From Imbricaverruca yamaguchii (lineage: Eukaryota > Arthropoda > Thecostraca > Neoverrucidae), in NCBI GenBank assembly GCA_034440575.1, contig JAOTOL010001519.1, forward strand, positions 421,501 through 485,500: a stretch of 64,000 nt of DNA. The letters run 5' to 3'. Position numbers and translations under genes: made by a program. The notes beneath the pieces are model-generated. The model was not told where the DNA came from, did no database searches, and saw nothing but the letters and a program-made list of their open reading frames with translations. Positions 34,151 to 46,220 of the stretch are shown here, in pieces; the stretch's first letter is position 1; each line of letters starts with the position of its first letter.

Positions 34151-34744
34151 ATTGAAACTGCTCGGCAATGCAAATTTATGAGACGGGCCGCGCCAGTTAT
34201 TTCGGTGCGGACGCGGCGTGTGAGCGGATATTTGTGCGCGTGGTGGACCCGGCTCGCTGAGGCATCGGTGGGCCGCTGCCACAACGCGTTATGAAGGTCA
34301 TAAACGGATTACCAAGTGGTACGCCAGTGATTGAATGGCTTTCCGCGTGACTGGTTATCTACGAAGAACACATTGGAATGTTTTGGCAGTGAAGCAGGCC
34401 ATCGAGACGTTTCCCTGAGTAAGCGGAAATCGGAGTTAACCTACACGTGAAGCAGACGGGATTGAGTATGCTTTGAGAACCGGGGGAAGTTCACACATGC
34501 AACCCGATTTTGCATCGTCATCGTGGAGCGTCGTATATTGCGGCCTCTGCGCAAACCGAGCATACAAGCATAGCTGGTCCTACAAGCATCAGCTAAACCG
34601 GATCTAGAACTGACTTCTACGATCCGATGTGGCACCACGACGTGTCCGGTACACCTCACGAAGGAGCATGGTCCTCATCTGCCGAACAAGGCCCGTGTCG
34701 GCCGCCTGACCTGCCCGCGACTTATCTTCGCGGCAAGGTCAGCT

Positions 34745-34870
34745 CACGCGGTCACTCGACTGGCACCGCCCCCCCCGGCGCCCCCCCCACTCCCACTGAC
34801 ACAACCAGTCGTCCTCCGGGGCCACTAAGCCCCCCCCCGCCGCCCTATTTTCTCTGGCCGGCGTCGGGTT
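34745..34870. repeat. C-rich tract
   Basis: C runs (CCCCCCCCGG, GGCGCCCCCCCCACTCCCAC, AGCCCCCCCCCCGCC). Low complexity, potential i-motif/G-quadruplex on the opposite strand. Confidence 0.6.
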
Positions 34871-35740
34871 GAGGCGGCGGCTAGGGTTGAGAGGGACGAG
34901 CGGCGATCCCTGATCGTTCGCCGCGACGCCAGACGACAACTAAATTAAACTCAGATTTCTCCCGGGATTTATCCGCGCGACATTATCAGTCAATAAAGCC
35001 ACGAGAGGGGGAAATAAATGTCTGCTCTGTTGAGCCGGGGCGAAAGCTGCGCTGGATTACGCTCGCAGGAGATGGAGTTGGAAATGAAATGCTGGTCGAC
35101 TGCGCTCTCGTCGTGTGTTGGCACGTTGCAGTGGTTAACACAATGCGGTGGTAAACACACAGTCTAGTGGTTAGCCGCGTTCAGCGATGCCAACTACGCT
35201 CCGCACACATGCGGTATTTAAACGTGCTAATTGTGGAATGAGGGCTAATTTCGGATAAACCAGGAAAATACAACTAAGAAGTTATATTTACGAAACTATA
35301 TTCTTGTTTCTTAACCCATGCCCAGACTTCTTTTGAGGTAATCCACAATGGACTTGTGGCTACTACAACCTCGCGTCAATGAAAAAAAACAGCAACCCAC
35401 CGTTACTTTTTGATGTTACTAATGCGAAATATGAACCACAATATGCAAACGAGCCACGTATATCAGTATCAATAAGAGTTTTCTGATGGCATGCTCATTC
35501 CATAACTTCATATCAGTACCAATGCAAAGCACCCCGTGCCTGCATGACAAACGTGCTCTCCCAAACCCTGTACATTACGTCGCAATTGTTTAATTGAATC
35601 GCGATGGGTGGAACGCTTCAGGGATCATGTTAGGTCCGTAAGGCCAGGAGTATGCCATTTCTATTTCGCTGCACTCAGAACTTGACTGTCAACTGCGTTT
35701 CATTGGCATGCGCCTTTGAATATAAATATGGTCTGAATGG
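34870..35740. other. No gene seen
   Basis: Unique-looking sequence. Confidence 0.5.
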
Positions 35741-35741
35741 C

Positions 35742-35885
35742 TACTTTGGCTTGGGCGACCGGCTCTATGGGATTAGAGTTAGGCTAAGCAGAGCATGTTG
35801 CATGGAGCCAGAACCCACCACCTGATCGGGCAATTTCAATTCACCGACATAATTTCAGTCGGAAACTAAGAGTTCGGGAAGGCCG
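35742..35885. repeat. Dispersed repeat family R2, copy 2
   Basis: Matches 24220-24345: GGCTCTAT, CTAAGCAGAGCATGTTG, GAGCC, CCCACCA, CATAATTTCAGTCGGAAACT. Divergence is considerable, and short indels separate the two. Confidence 0.6.
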
Positions 35886-36095
35886 ACCCGACTCTGCAGT
35901 TCTGGAGCTCGATTCACCAGCTGCCAGATGACCGTCCCAGCCCAGGAGACAAATGCGGCTGCGCATGTGCGCCCATGGATGCAAAGCGTCCCGCTGTGCG
36001 TCCAGGAACGCATAGCGGCTTCAGCCAGTCCTTTCAGGACGGGGATGCTGTGTAACCTGCCTTGTTACCACGTGCAACAGGTCAGCTGTACGCGA

Positions 36096-36253
<158 letters not shown>

Positions 36254-36315
36254 GTTTGCCTGTGTGTCTGTGTGATTGCACGCAATGCAAACATTCACAA
36301 GTACTAGAACCAAGG

Positions 36316-36333
36316 ACCTGTGTTAACACAGGT
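36316..36333. repeat. Perfect 18-bp palindrome
   Basis: ACCTGTGTTAACACAGGT, perfectly self-complementary, just right of the microsatellite. Could be a transcription-factor site or chance. Confidence 0.85.
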
Positions 36334-36524
36334 GTAGTGGCGCACGAAACACCGCAGAGCACAGGGACCGGCTCGGCCGACTAACACGGAGTTTACACAT
36401 GCAGTTCATCAAACAAACCAGACTAGAACTGTTCAATCGAGGTCCCTCAGGAACGCCACCGACAGCCCTGTGTTGGAAGAGAAAGGGAATTGATTGATTA
36501 ATCTTTTGAATTATTTTTTTGGTC

Positions 36525-36606
36525 TTTTTATTTCTTTTTTGGTCTTTTTATTTCTTTTTTGGTCTTTTTATTTCTTTTTTGGTCTTTTAATTTCTTTTTT
36601 GGCATT
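36525..36606. repeat. 20-bp T-rich tandem repeat
   Basis: Four near-perfect copies of GGTCTTTTTATTTCTTTTTT with 20-bp period, and a degraded fifth (GGCATTTTTTAATTACTTTT). Confidence 0.93.
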
Positions 36607-36639
36607 TTTTAATTACTTTTTAGTGGTGCTTTGCACTGG

Positions 36640-37645
36640 GTAGAAGTCCGGTGAATTAGAGATTGCAGGGGAAGTTTAAGTTGGCATGCCCTCCCACAGG
36701 AAAATTAAGTTATCTTAACTTTCTATTTTTTATTGCTGCATTGCTTATGATGCTGCATTGCTTCATCTGATATACCCAAATGAATCCGCATGGTGCATTA
36801 TAAAGATGGGAACGCTTACATTCCATTCGCCACGTACAAAACAGCATATTCTATGAGCGCCTGCATCATTTTAGCCATCCTTTTACATGCTATAGAAATA
36901 ACAACATCGCCAACGGGCCGAAAGTGAAGAAACTGCTGGCGCACTGTCAGGAATTCGGGCGGGTCCGTCTGATGAATCGCAGGCAAAGTACCGCCGCGCG
37001 GCCCGTCCCAATCGGCACGAGCTAAAGTGCGCCCCACCGGGACCCTGTGTAGCGAGTGGTGGGCGTGGCCTGGACGGCGTAGCGTGGGCGTATCGCGCCG
37101 GGACAGCGCCGCCGCCCCGGCAGTATGCGGCACACGCGCGCGAGCTGTACAGAAGAGCTGCGATGATGCATTGGTGCTCTCGGCCGGCTGTTCTCTATGC
37201 GCGAGTGGTCGTAAAAATAGTCCGAATATGAAATCGCCCTAGTTTGAATTCGCCGCGCGGAGTGTTCGGTGTATCATGTCAGGCAAAGTAAGCACCTGGC
37301 GAGTTTTTGCCGTTGACTGCGCGAGTGAGTGGAATACGGGATTTGTGCGTTTTTCTGTGGTTTGTTTCCCAGCTGGTTTGGAATGGGTTCACTATCTGGC
37401 ACAGCTCAAGCTGTGAGCGTTGCAATACTCGATGGAACGCATGTCTGGTGCATTGCTGCTTAGTGTGCACTGGTGATTATTGTGGATGCCCTCCAGCTGT
37501 CGCCTTGTTGTTGTGAAATTGAAAGTGAAAAACCAGCTCATATAATAATCTGTTTGCTCAAAAGGACCTCTGGTCACGAAGTCAAAACTCTCATCCTGCA
37601 TTGGACTGGTACGTACATACTAAGGTACCCGTTTCATAAGATAAA
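36640..37645. other. No gene established
   Basis: Unique-looking sequence, GC-richer at 36990-37150. A minus-strand frame at 36816-37133 contains FRPVGDVVISIACKRMAKMM, mildly protein-like, but no family is recognised and no splice signal supports it. Confidence 0.4.
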
Positions 37646-37646
37646 A

Positions 37647-37679
37647 CAACAAACAAACAAACAAACAAACAAACAAATA
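37647..37679. repeat. (AAAC)n microsatellite
   Basis: About seven AAAC tetranucleotides. It could be a retroelement tail, but I see no recognisable body beside it. Confidence 0.95.
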
Positions 37680-38379
37680 ATCGAATAATGGTATTTTAAT
37701 CAAGCAGGGTCTTCAGGGGCTTCAGAGGACACCAACACACTATTAAAACCAGAGGACTTGTCATGAAAGAAAAAGCGTGTGAGCTTTACGAAAACCGCCT
37801 TGGTTTATTAATTATCTACTTTTATTGTATCGACTCAGTATGCCTTTATTTTATCAACCATTTATTCAGAACATATGAGACAGCTCACGAGTTCGTCGGT
37901 GACAGCTTCAGCAGGTTTTTCACCTCTGTCTAAAACTATGTGTTGAAATCGCACATTATGTATGTGTGCATGAACAAGACAATCTGCGTCCATTTGGTGC
38001 TGTTTTGAGCGCAATTGGGTGTTTAGTTCAACAGATATCACCGATAATTACCTGGTAACTGCAGTGTGTAAAAACATTATACACGCTTTATGTTTACAGC
38101 TACTATGCCAGTGGCTAACCAGTCATGCAAACATTCCAGGGCTCTCCTACCGTTCCAGTTTCTACGATGAGTTCAACTGGCTCATTCCTGCATTCTTACA
38201 GTCGGAACAGGTCGGAATAGGGAGCGATAAATGTAGGTAGGTAAGTATGCATTCTCGACATCCATATGCTGACTATTGTGGCGAGGCGCTATAACAGTAC
38301 AGATCACAACAAAACACGATGTCGGCGCGGGCCCTAGTGGCAATAGTTGCCTTTAACTGCACGAAAAGCAGGCTAAGAC

Positions 38380-38710
38380 ACTGACCTGGGTAAAGGTCGA
38401 TCACGGGAGCCGTGCGACACTGCCGCGGTGCTCGCGGTGTCACCACTCAGCGGCAGCGGGGGCGAGGGGGCTCTACACGGGGCGCAGTCAGCCCCGAGCA
38501 CTGCCAGTCTGCACTTGCTCGCAGTCTCCACGTCTCCGACTGCCCGTGGTGCGTTGCTCCAAGTTCCTACAACGCGGTATGGGGATAAACGCTTCGCGAA
38601 CTGAGCAAGGATCCAGGCAATTGCAAGAGACTCGAGCCGGCAGCGCGGATTGCACGCGCAGTCGGGCTGTCCCTGTAGGTCAGCCCAAGCCTGACACCAC
38701 CGGGTGACGT
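38380..38710. other. Small CpG-rich island
   Basis: CpG-rich stretch (GCGGTGCTCGCGGTGTC, GCGGCAGCGGGGGCG) between AT-richer flanks. Possible regulatory island. Confidence 0.4.
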
Positions 38711-38805
38711 CTCGAATGTGAGCAGTTTGTTAATGACGATGATGTCTGTTTTTTGATGAGCTGCTCAACAAACGACCACGTATGACTGGGGTGACATAAT
38801 CACGC

Positions 38806-39040
38806 CAGTTCGAAGGCTACGATGCTGGCGCCATAGTTGATGACTCGCCACAGCTTGCTCTTCATAGTGGAGGTGCAGCTTCTCCATAAGGTCGAGCAGT
38901 AGGAGAAGTAGGAAAAGCCCATGCATTCCACCAACGTTTCTTGACGCCTTCCGTCAGGGCTGTGGACTGTTTCGACAGGGTCATCAGGATGCCATAGCAC
39001 CTCCTGCAGGGCTGCGGCGACATGTTTCTCCCTGGAAAGG
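38806..39040 (-). other. Candidate coding exon or remnant
   Basis: On the minus strand, TACTAAC followed by CTTTCCAG (ending at about 39041) looks like a branch point and acceptor. Downstream the frame reads from EKHVAAALQEVLWHPDDP through SPDGRRQETLVECMGFSYFS and then stops at about 38800; after FSY a one-base shift gives LLDLMEKLHLHYEEQ in another frame. The order DP..SP..LV..GFSYFSY..LDL faintly recalls TLC-domain membrane proteins (TLCD1/2 group), but this is a weak motif impression. It may be a decayed exon. Confidence 0.2.
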
Positions 39041-39898
39041 TTAGTAGACCCTGGTGAATCCTTTCAACACCCCGCATACAAAAGACGAAAAAAGACCTTT
39101 CTGAGGAAAAATAAGGTTAGTTGTCTTCGACAACTCATGGACACTTGCATGGTGACAGAAATGCCAACCTAGATCACTAGCTTGAACTGAATAATAGTAT
39201 TGGCGTGTATCTGCGCATGTGGCTGTGTGTTGACTGGCTGGACAGCCCCAGTTCACTGCACCTACTCACACTAGATGCTAGTGAGGCGGAAACGAAACAT
39301 GTCGCAAATGGGTCCACGCTCGCAGCAGGGCTATCCAATAAATGAAGATTATGAACAGCGATAATCTCCATTCCGCACTATTAGAGTAACACACTGCAAC
39401 GCGGCGCGTTGACACTGCACATGGCGCACATCGCACGGTTTATGCCAATTGTCCACATAACCAGCAGCAAGGTCTGACGCACTGTCCAGCTGGTAGCTAC
39501 CCTTGTGGATGGGACTCGGAAAGTCACTCTCGTGCCGTACCGTTGGATGTACGCATCCGTCTATGGCCTCCGTGCCGATCTCGTTCTGGGCCGCGTCGGC
39601 AACCATCTGAACCGTTATCTGAACGGCCTGCGTGTGCACGGAGTACGTTGAAGTGCTGAGAGGACCATGCCGAGAGTCCTCTGATGTGATCGTCCGGCAC
39701 GGCGAGGACCATCGGAGACCTGAAGATCGTCTCACTCTCCCGCTCGATGCTCTCACTCTCCCACTCCCACTGTGTAGTACGTTGGCTCCCTCTGGAGACG
39801 GCAGGGAGACGGAACGGGCGGACTTGGTCCGGTGTCTCACTCCTGAGCCGGCATAGTAGTACCACAGACACTGCCCTCTCACAAGCTATCATACTCAC

Positions 39899-39970
39899 GT
39901 CTGACAATATTTCAGGAAGCAGTGCCCCAGAGTACATCATGGTGAGCCCAGTAGCTATTGCACCGTAGCA
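39899..39970 (-). other. Candidate 24-codon exon, transporter-like
   Basis: On the minus strand, a 72-nt segment is bounded by GAGCCCAG (acceptor side, AG at 39972-39971) and GTGAGT (donor at 39898-39893). It encodes 24 codons in phase 0 including ATGLTMMYSGALLPEI, a hydrophobic, glycine-containing stretch reminiscent of the first transmembrane helix of SLC2/trehalose-type MFS transporters (GYSG.LLP motif). No neighbouring exon was identified in the window, and the longer overlapping ORFs (39349-39882, 39524-39940) look like chance. Could be a real isolated exon or coincidence. Confidence 0.25.
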
Positions 39971-40489
39971 CTGGGCTCATAAGCTCTGCCAGGCGCGGAT
40001 GGAGCTCTGTCAGGAGCACCCGCTTTTGTTCAGGTTCTTGGCGCAGACTGACAAGTTCAGTTCCGCTTGACATGAAGCAACATCGCTTCATAGTGTCCAG
40101 CGGTGAATTGAGCAAGCAGCATTAGTTCCTTCGGATCACCAAGATTCAAACCATTGTTCTTGCTGTCTCTCGGCTCAGCGCTACGTGGTTCTACCTGAAC
40201 CAGCTCAAGCTGAACTCGAAAAAACCAAACTGCTGCCTCCTGTTGCTACCGTCTCAACTGCTGTAGTGATTCCTTGAGGAGTTTAGTAGTACCTTTGTCA
40301 ATGTTCAAGAAATTCCATTATATCCCAGATGTTGCGCCGACTGGCAGCACTAGCATTATACAAGAGAAATCCGGGTGTGTCACAAGAAAATGAACAACAC
40401 ATCTAACAATGGTTTTTCTCCCAATTTAATCTAGCTTCCGCATTGCCATTGCTTCATCGCAAAAACAGGAGTTCCGAAATTCCATCTCT

Positions 40490-40617
<128 letters not shown>

Positions 40618-40739
40618 CTCTGTGTGTTCTGTTTTTACACTCGGCAGCAGCATCTCTCAGCCAGCTTTCACGGTGTGCTTCAAAGCGGCCATTTCGGGCA
40701 TGCTAAAACCAGACATACGGCGACTCGCCGGCCTCCCAA

Positions 40740-41815
40740 TTGGACGTGTTTGCGCCGGCCGCCCGGGCCGAGCCGACTCGTAAAATGGTGACGACTGCCG
40801 CCGTTGCGCTCCTAAAGCAATTTGCTCGCGCCCGGCCGTTGTTGTCGCCGTTTGTTCCATCCTATCTCCGTTGTGTGCCGAAAATGAATGCAAATTTCTC
40901 TTTTAGCCGCAGGGTGTCCGCGCCGTTGGCGGCGCGGGTCGGGCGAGATGTACGGCGGCGCGGGTCGGGCGAGATGTACGGCGGGCGGGTCGGGCGAGAT
41001 GCGGCGGCGCGGGTCGGGCGAGATGTACGGCGGCCGGGCGACAGGGCGCAGCGCGAGGCGCGTACTGGCCCAGACGCGGCCGGCTGTGTCCACAGAGCTG
41101 GAGCAGAGACGACTGCTGGAGCCGTACATCTCGCCCGACCCGCGCCGTTGGCGGCGCGGGTCGGGCGAGATGTACGGCGGCCGGGCGACAGGGCGCAGCG
41201 CGAGGCGCGTACTGGCTCAGACGCGGCCGGCTGTGTCCACAGAGCTGGAGCAGAGATGACTGCTGGCATCTCGCCTGACCCGCGCCGTTGGCGGCGCGGG
41301 TCGGGCGAGATGTACGGCGGGCGGGGGGGGGGGGGGGCGGCGCGGGTGCGGGCGGGATGTACGGCGGGCGCGGGTCGGGCGAGGTGTACGGCGGCGCGGG
41401 TCGGGCGGGATGACGGCGGCGGGGTCGGGCGAGATGTACGGCGGCGCGGGTCGGGGCGGGCGTAGGCGGCGCGGGTCGGGCGAGATGTGCGGCGGCGCGG
41501 GTCGGGCGGGTGTACGGCGGCGCGGGCGGGGACGGGGCGCAGCGGGCGAGGCGCGAGTGGCGACGGCGGCCGGGCGTGTACGGCGGCGGTGGGCAGTCGG
41601 CGGCGGCGTGGCGGGTGGGCGGATGCGGCGGCGCGGGCGGGGGGATCGGCGGCGGGCGGGTGGCGGCGGGTCGGGCGGTGTAGGCGGCGCGGGTCGGGCG
41701 AGATGTACGGCGGCCGGGCGACAGGGCGCAGCGCGAGGCGCGCAATGGCCCAGACGCGGCCGGCTGTGTCCACAGAGCTGGGGAGCAGAGACGACTGCTG
41801 GAGCCGTACATGCAG
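40740..41815. repeat. CpG-dense minisatellite with copied ~105-bp blocks
   Basis: Repeats of GGTCGGGCGAGATGTACGGC with variable GCG spacers (about 24-27 bp) fill 40930-41720. A longer block, GATGTACGGCGGCCGGGCGA through GCGCAGCGCGAGGCGC and CGGCTGTGTCCACAGAGCTG, appears three times, starting near 41021, 41168 and 41701. A run of more than ten G's lies near 41325. This is among the most GC- and CpG-rich stretches of the window; multiple overlapping 200-300 residue frames on both strands are artefacts of stop-free sequence. May double as a CpG island. Confidence 0.88.
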
Positions 41816-42580
41816 ACAATTCAGCAGCTCAGAGACGTGTGGTTCGAGATGAACTTTGAGTCGTTTGGTCTTGTTTTGTGTTTGTGTTAGTGTGTTTGTG
41901 CTTGCGTTTATGTGGAGTCGCGTGTGGCGTTGCGTGTAACGTCACACACTCGGAAGGTGGCGCTAAGCGACAGTACGTGCATCCAGTGCACAGCAGTAGC
42001 AGTTGCACAATCGCTCGATGCATCCACATATTCGTTGATCGAACAAAATACGACAGGTTGCATGCATTCCAGCCGAATCATAGTTTTCTAACGTCATCCA
42101 GCACCTGGCGACCTTATTATGATCCTTGCTATCATGAAGAATTTACATGTATGTGATCATGTCTATGCTGATGTTGCTGGACGCTTCGATGAAAACAATT
42201 CTAATCGTACCAGACACAATGGTTCCAGAGTTTCGTAGCGACACAATGCGAAGAGGAAGGGCAGGGAGGCAACCCGATATTAAACACCATCGGCGAGCTG
42301 CATTTTGCGGGAACTATCGAGCAGACTATATGGAAACCTCACATGATTCTTTCCACATCCCGTGCGCGTCCTTCCGCACCAGCTGCGCCGGCCAGGCCAG
42401 CGAGCGTGCGCACCACCGGCTCCAATATGCAACGTCAACTTCCATCCGTCTTTCAGCCTCGGCATAAGCTTGTAAAAACGTCCGGCGGCAGCCGACGGCG
42501 CACTATGGTAAACCGCGCCGGCCAGCTGCGGCCGGTCCGCGCCTCCCGGCGGTCGGTCCGGCGGCGCTGCAGCGCTGCAG
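41815..42580. other. No gene seen
   Basis: Unique-looking sequence between two GC-rich arrays. Confidence 0.5.
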
Positions 42581-42584
42581 TTGC

Positions 42585-43170
42585 AGACCTGCTGCAGGAG
42601 CAGGTCAACATCGGAGCAGCAGTTGGCCGTGCGGCTCGGGACCGGCGCCATCGGAACCGCGGCTCCTGCACTGCAGCTACAGAACTGCAGTACTGCTGCA
42701 GGAACAGACCGGCATCGGAGCAGCGGCTCCTGCACTGCAGCTACAGAACTGCAGTACTGCTGCAGGAGCAGACCGGCATCGGAGCAGCGGCTCCTGCACT
42801 GCAGCTACAGAACTGCAGTACTGCTGCAGGAGCAGCAGTCGGCCGTGCGGCTGGGGACCGGCGCCATCGGAACCGCGGCTCCTGCACTGCAGCACAGAAC
42901 GAGCGCGGCGCCCGCACTGCAGCTACAGAACTGCAGTACTGCTGCAGGAGCAGACCGGCATCGGAGCTGCGGCTGCCTGCACTGCAGCTGCAGAACCGCG
43001 GCGACTGCTGCAGAACTGAGAGCAGACCGGCATCGGAGCAGCAGTCGGCCGTGCGGCTGGGGACCGGCGCCATCGGAACCGCGGCTCCTGCACTGCAGCT
43101 GCAGAACTGCAGTACTGCTGCAGGAACAGACCGGCATCGGAGCAGCGGCTCCTGCACTGCAGCTGCAGCA
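42585..43170. repeat. 64-bp PstI-rich minisatellite
   Basis: Unit contains CTCCTGCACTGCAGCTACAG, AACTGCAGTACTGCTGCAGG and AGCAGACCGGCATCGGAGCA; CGGCTCC starts at 42724 and 42788, giving a 64-bp period. Each unit has several CTGCAG sites. A second, longer unit type contains TCGGCCGTGCGGCTGGGGAC and CGGCGCCATCGGAACCGCGG (near 42610, 42837 and 43045), alternating with the 64-bp type. The unit is not a multiple of 3, yet all frames are largely open. Confidence 0.93.
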
Positions 43171-43179
43171 GATCCTGCC

Positions 43180-43985
43180 AGCCTGGGTAGCAGTCCACAA
43201 AACAAGCTGCGACTATCGCTACTGGGGCGTGTATCGCTGGCGTTGAAACGTTGGAGACATCCGGGAGATGAAGTGCTAACGAAAGACGCGTCCTCAATGA
43301 AAACAAGCAACACATTGTGCTTCACAAGAATAGTGTGTGCGGTGAGGACAAAGCAATTGCTCGCATCAATTGGAAACGCAATACCAAGGTGCCGTCGTTG
43401 TGAAGGGCATACCTGCCTCTGCTATCTACCAGGCCCACCTTCCACTGTTTACGAAGTTACAGCCGGCCATCACTTCCGCCGCTGAACTCGGAGAAGTCAG
43501 GTCGCTGGCGACTGCGCCAGTGGCTGTTTTGCGGCTGGTGAGAGAGCTGTCTGAGGCCAGCAGGGAGGACAATACTGGTGGGGCTGCTGCGCCATTGTGT
43601 AAACAACAGTGCCTAGCACACAGGCAACGACAGCGCCAACAACAGCGCTTAGCGTATTGGAGCCGCGAAACAGCTGGGGACCCTCCTGCATTTCCAGCGG
43701 GGCTCTCGAAAGCTCTGGGGGCGTCTTGCACACTGGGAGGAGCACCAGAAGCTTGGATGGCGAAGTAGTGTATTGTGACGTTCCTCTGCCAACCAATGGG
43801 TGCCCCATCAGATATAGGAGCATCTCTGAAACTATAAAGAGGTGCTCGGAAACTCCAGGGGAATCCGAGGCCCCGACAGCAGCACCATTTTACTCCCACG
43901 TGAGCCCTTGAAATTCTTCCTCAACTAAGCAAAATGTGCACCGTGGACACTTTGGCGACCATCCTGATAGCAAGGGGCGCCGATT
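43180..43985. other. No gene established
   Basis: Plus-strand frame 43370-43768 (132 residues) and minus-strand frame 43426-43899 (157 residues) overlap in unique sequence; neither shows a domain I recognise. Contains a Gln/Arg-rich segment (RQRQRQQQR, plus) at about 43622-43650. Confidence 0.35.
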
Positions 43986-43997
43986 AGGTCCGGCTGG

Positions 43998-44050
43998 GAA
44001 GTGTGTGTGTGGGGGGGGTGTGGGGGGTGGGGGGTGGGGTGGGGGGGTGA
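43998..44050. repeat. G-rich tract (possible G-quadruplex)
   Basis: GTGTGTGTGTGGGGGGGGTG followed by GGGGGGTGGGG-type runs, at least five G runs of four or more within ~50 bp. A good four-stranded candidate on the plus strand. Confidence 0.7.
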
Positions 44051-45180
44051 CCCTGCTCCGCCCCCGCGAACTAAGCCCATGCACACAGTGTGCACTGTAT
44101 GACGGCTGAACAGTGAGCAGTGACGCAGGTGTGTGTGATGATATCTGACACTGTCATCAGCGACTCTCGGACCGTATTGGGGACGGTTGTGATGAGAAGG
44201 CAGCGTATTCTGTGATTGCCTCTTCGTGCGGTCTTCCTGCCATGGCACCGCATTGTATCACTGCATCTCTTGTGCGGGCTTCCTATGACGGCACCGCATT
44301 GATCACGTCCTCTCTTATGCGTGCTTCCTACGTGCATTCTTTGGTTAACGCGCGTGAGGTTTCGCGCTGTTCCTGTGCGGGCCAGTCCAAAGTACTTAGC
44401 AAGGGATAGTATCAATTGAAATGCATATGCAATGTCCAAAGCTGGGTTGCATGTCATGATAACCAAATAGGTAAACAGTTTGAGTCTGCCGATATGACTG
44501 CATCTAAACTGTTTTCCGGCCAGCCTGATTATAACGGCTTTATTGAGTATGACTGCAACGTGCAATCATCTTCACGTGAATCCCACGTGAATTCCTTCTA
44601 GCAGAGGACAATAATTCGGTTTCAGTAGTGAATGTCTAATTTGCTGTCAGGAAAGTGCATATCAGCCTTAACCAACAACTGCCCGATAATGTGTGCTGGG
44701 CACGATTGCATTTCCCGTTTCGATTGAGTGCGGCACTGATTTGTGGGCACGAACAATTCAACCGGCACGATGAGCCCGTGCACGACTGGCTGGACAAATA
44801 GTCCGCAGTCCAACTTGAAGGTAAATGCCAATAATTTCGAAAGTAAAATGGTGATTTACTCCAATGAATCCAGCACGTTTCAAGGAACCATAATGTAAGT
44901 TTACGCGAGGAAGCGATCGACGCGTACATGTGGGGGGGGGGGGTGGCTGAAGTTGTGCAGCTTCCCTGTCGGCGCTCTGCCGCCGGCCGACAGTTCCTCC
45001 CCGTGTTCTCCCGCCCCATCTTCCCATTCGGCGCTCGCAACTACGCTTCGGCGCGGTCACGTGACCAGTTTCCGGAGCCGCAATCAGATCGTGTTTACCG
45101 CGGGCAAACGACCGGGATGTGGCCGGGACTGGGCCGGCAGTGTCGCGCTGCGGCGGCGGGCGCGTCGATACCGACGGGCG
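44050..45180. other. No gene seen
   Basis: Unique-looking sequence. An 11-G run lies near 44934 and a GC-rich segment at 44960-45180 adjoins the 19-bp array. Confidence 0.45.
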
Positions 45181-45194
45181 GGCGCCCCACCGAC

Positions 45195-45840
45195 CGACGA
45201 ACTCCATACCGACCGACGGACTCCATACCGACCAACGGACTCCACACCAACCGACACCGACCAACGGACTCCACACCAACCGACGGACTCCATACCGACC
45301 GACGGACTCCATACCGACCAACGGACTCCATACCGACCGACGGACTCCATACCGACCGACGGACTCCATACCAACCGACACCGACCGACGGACTCCATAC
45401 CGACCAACGGACTCCATACCAACCGACACCGACCGACCGACTCCATACCGACCGACGGACTCCATGCCGACCAACGGACTCCACACCAACCGACACCGAC
45501 CAACAGATTCCATACCGACCGGCACCGGCCAACGGACTCCATACCGACCGGCACGACCGACGGACTCGACCAACGGACTCCATACCGACCGACGGACTCC
45601 ATACCGACCGACACCGACCGACGGACTCCACACGACCGACGGACACCGACCGACGGACTCCACCGAACCGACACCGACCAACGGACTCCACACAACGACA
45701 CCGACCGACGGACTCCACACCGACACCGACCGACGGACTCCATACCGACCAACGGACTCCATACCGACCAACGGACTCCATACCGACCGACACCGACCGA
45801 CGGACTCCACACGAAGCGACACCGACCGACGGACGCCACG
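45195..45840. repeat. 19-bp minisatellite
   Basis: Unit GGACTCCATACCGACCGAC (19 bp; ACTCCAT at 45201 and 45220), with variants ACCAAC for ACCGAC and inserts of CCGACACCGA that lengthen some units. Three frames on each strand are open through most of the array (three of 230-400 residues on each strand); none is accepted as a gene. Confidence 0.95.
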
Positions 45841-45844
45841 TGAG

Positions 45845-46220
45845 GTGGTGTGTGGCAGATGTTGTGTAGCATTGAAAACAGAGATAAGAAAAAACATCCC
45901 CATCTTAATGGCAGATGATAATGTAATAATAGACCAGCACTGCATAATTCAGCAGGGCGTTAGCAATTCTACATACCTATGTAGGCAACCCCAGAAACAA
46001 ACATCGAACAAACATGCCAATATCATGACCAATAATGTCATCGACCAGTACCACAAGATCACATTGGACTGTTTGCGATGCGGATAACCAGGTATGAGCT
46101 GGCGACATGCCTGCATATTATTGAAGATAATAAGATACTTGGTACTGTCGTACACCCTGCACAAGTTGTGAGACATGCAACTTTACGAAAGTTAAATGTT
46201 AACGTGTGTGTAACAATGTG
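45845..46220. other. No gene seen
   Basis: Unique-looking AT-rich sequence. Confidence 0.5.

Noticed and set aside
39349..39940. 177- and 138-residue minus-strand frames as genes
   Set aside because: Two overlapping frames in different phases, no domain, and one crosses a strong donor site (39898-39893), so they look like intron sequence.
40862..41811. Two ~300-residue Pro/Ala/Arg-rich minus-strand frames
   Set aside because: Artefacts of stop-poor, extremely GC-rich repeats; several frames are open at once.
44758..45945. 395-residue minus-strand frame and similar frames on both strands
   Set aside because: They read through the 19-bp array, which lacks stops in all frames. No recognisable domain in the flanks.
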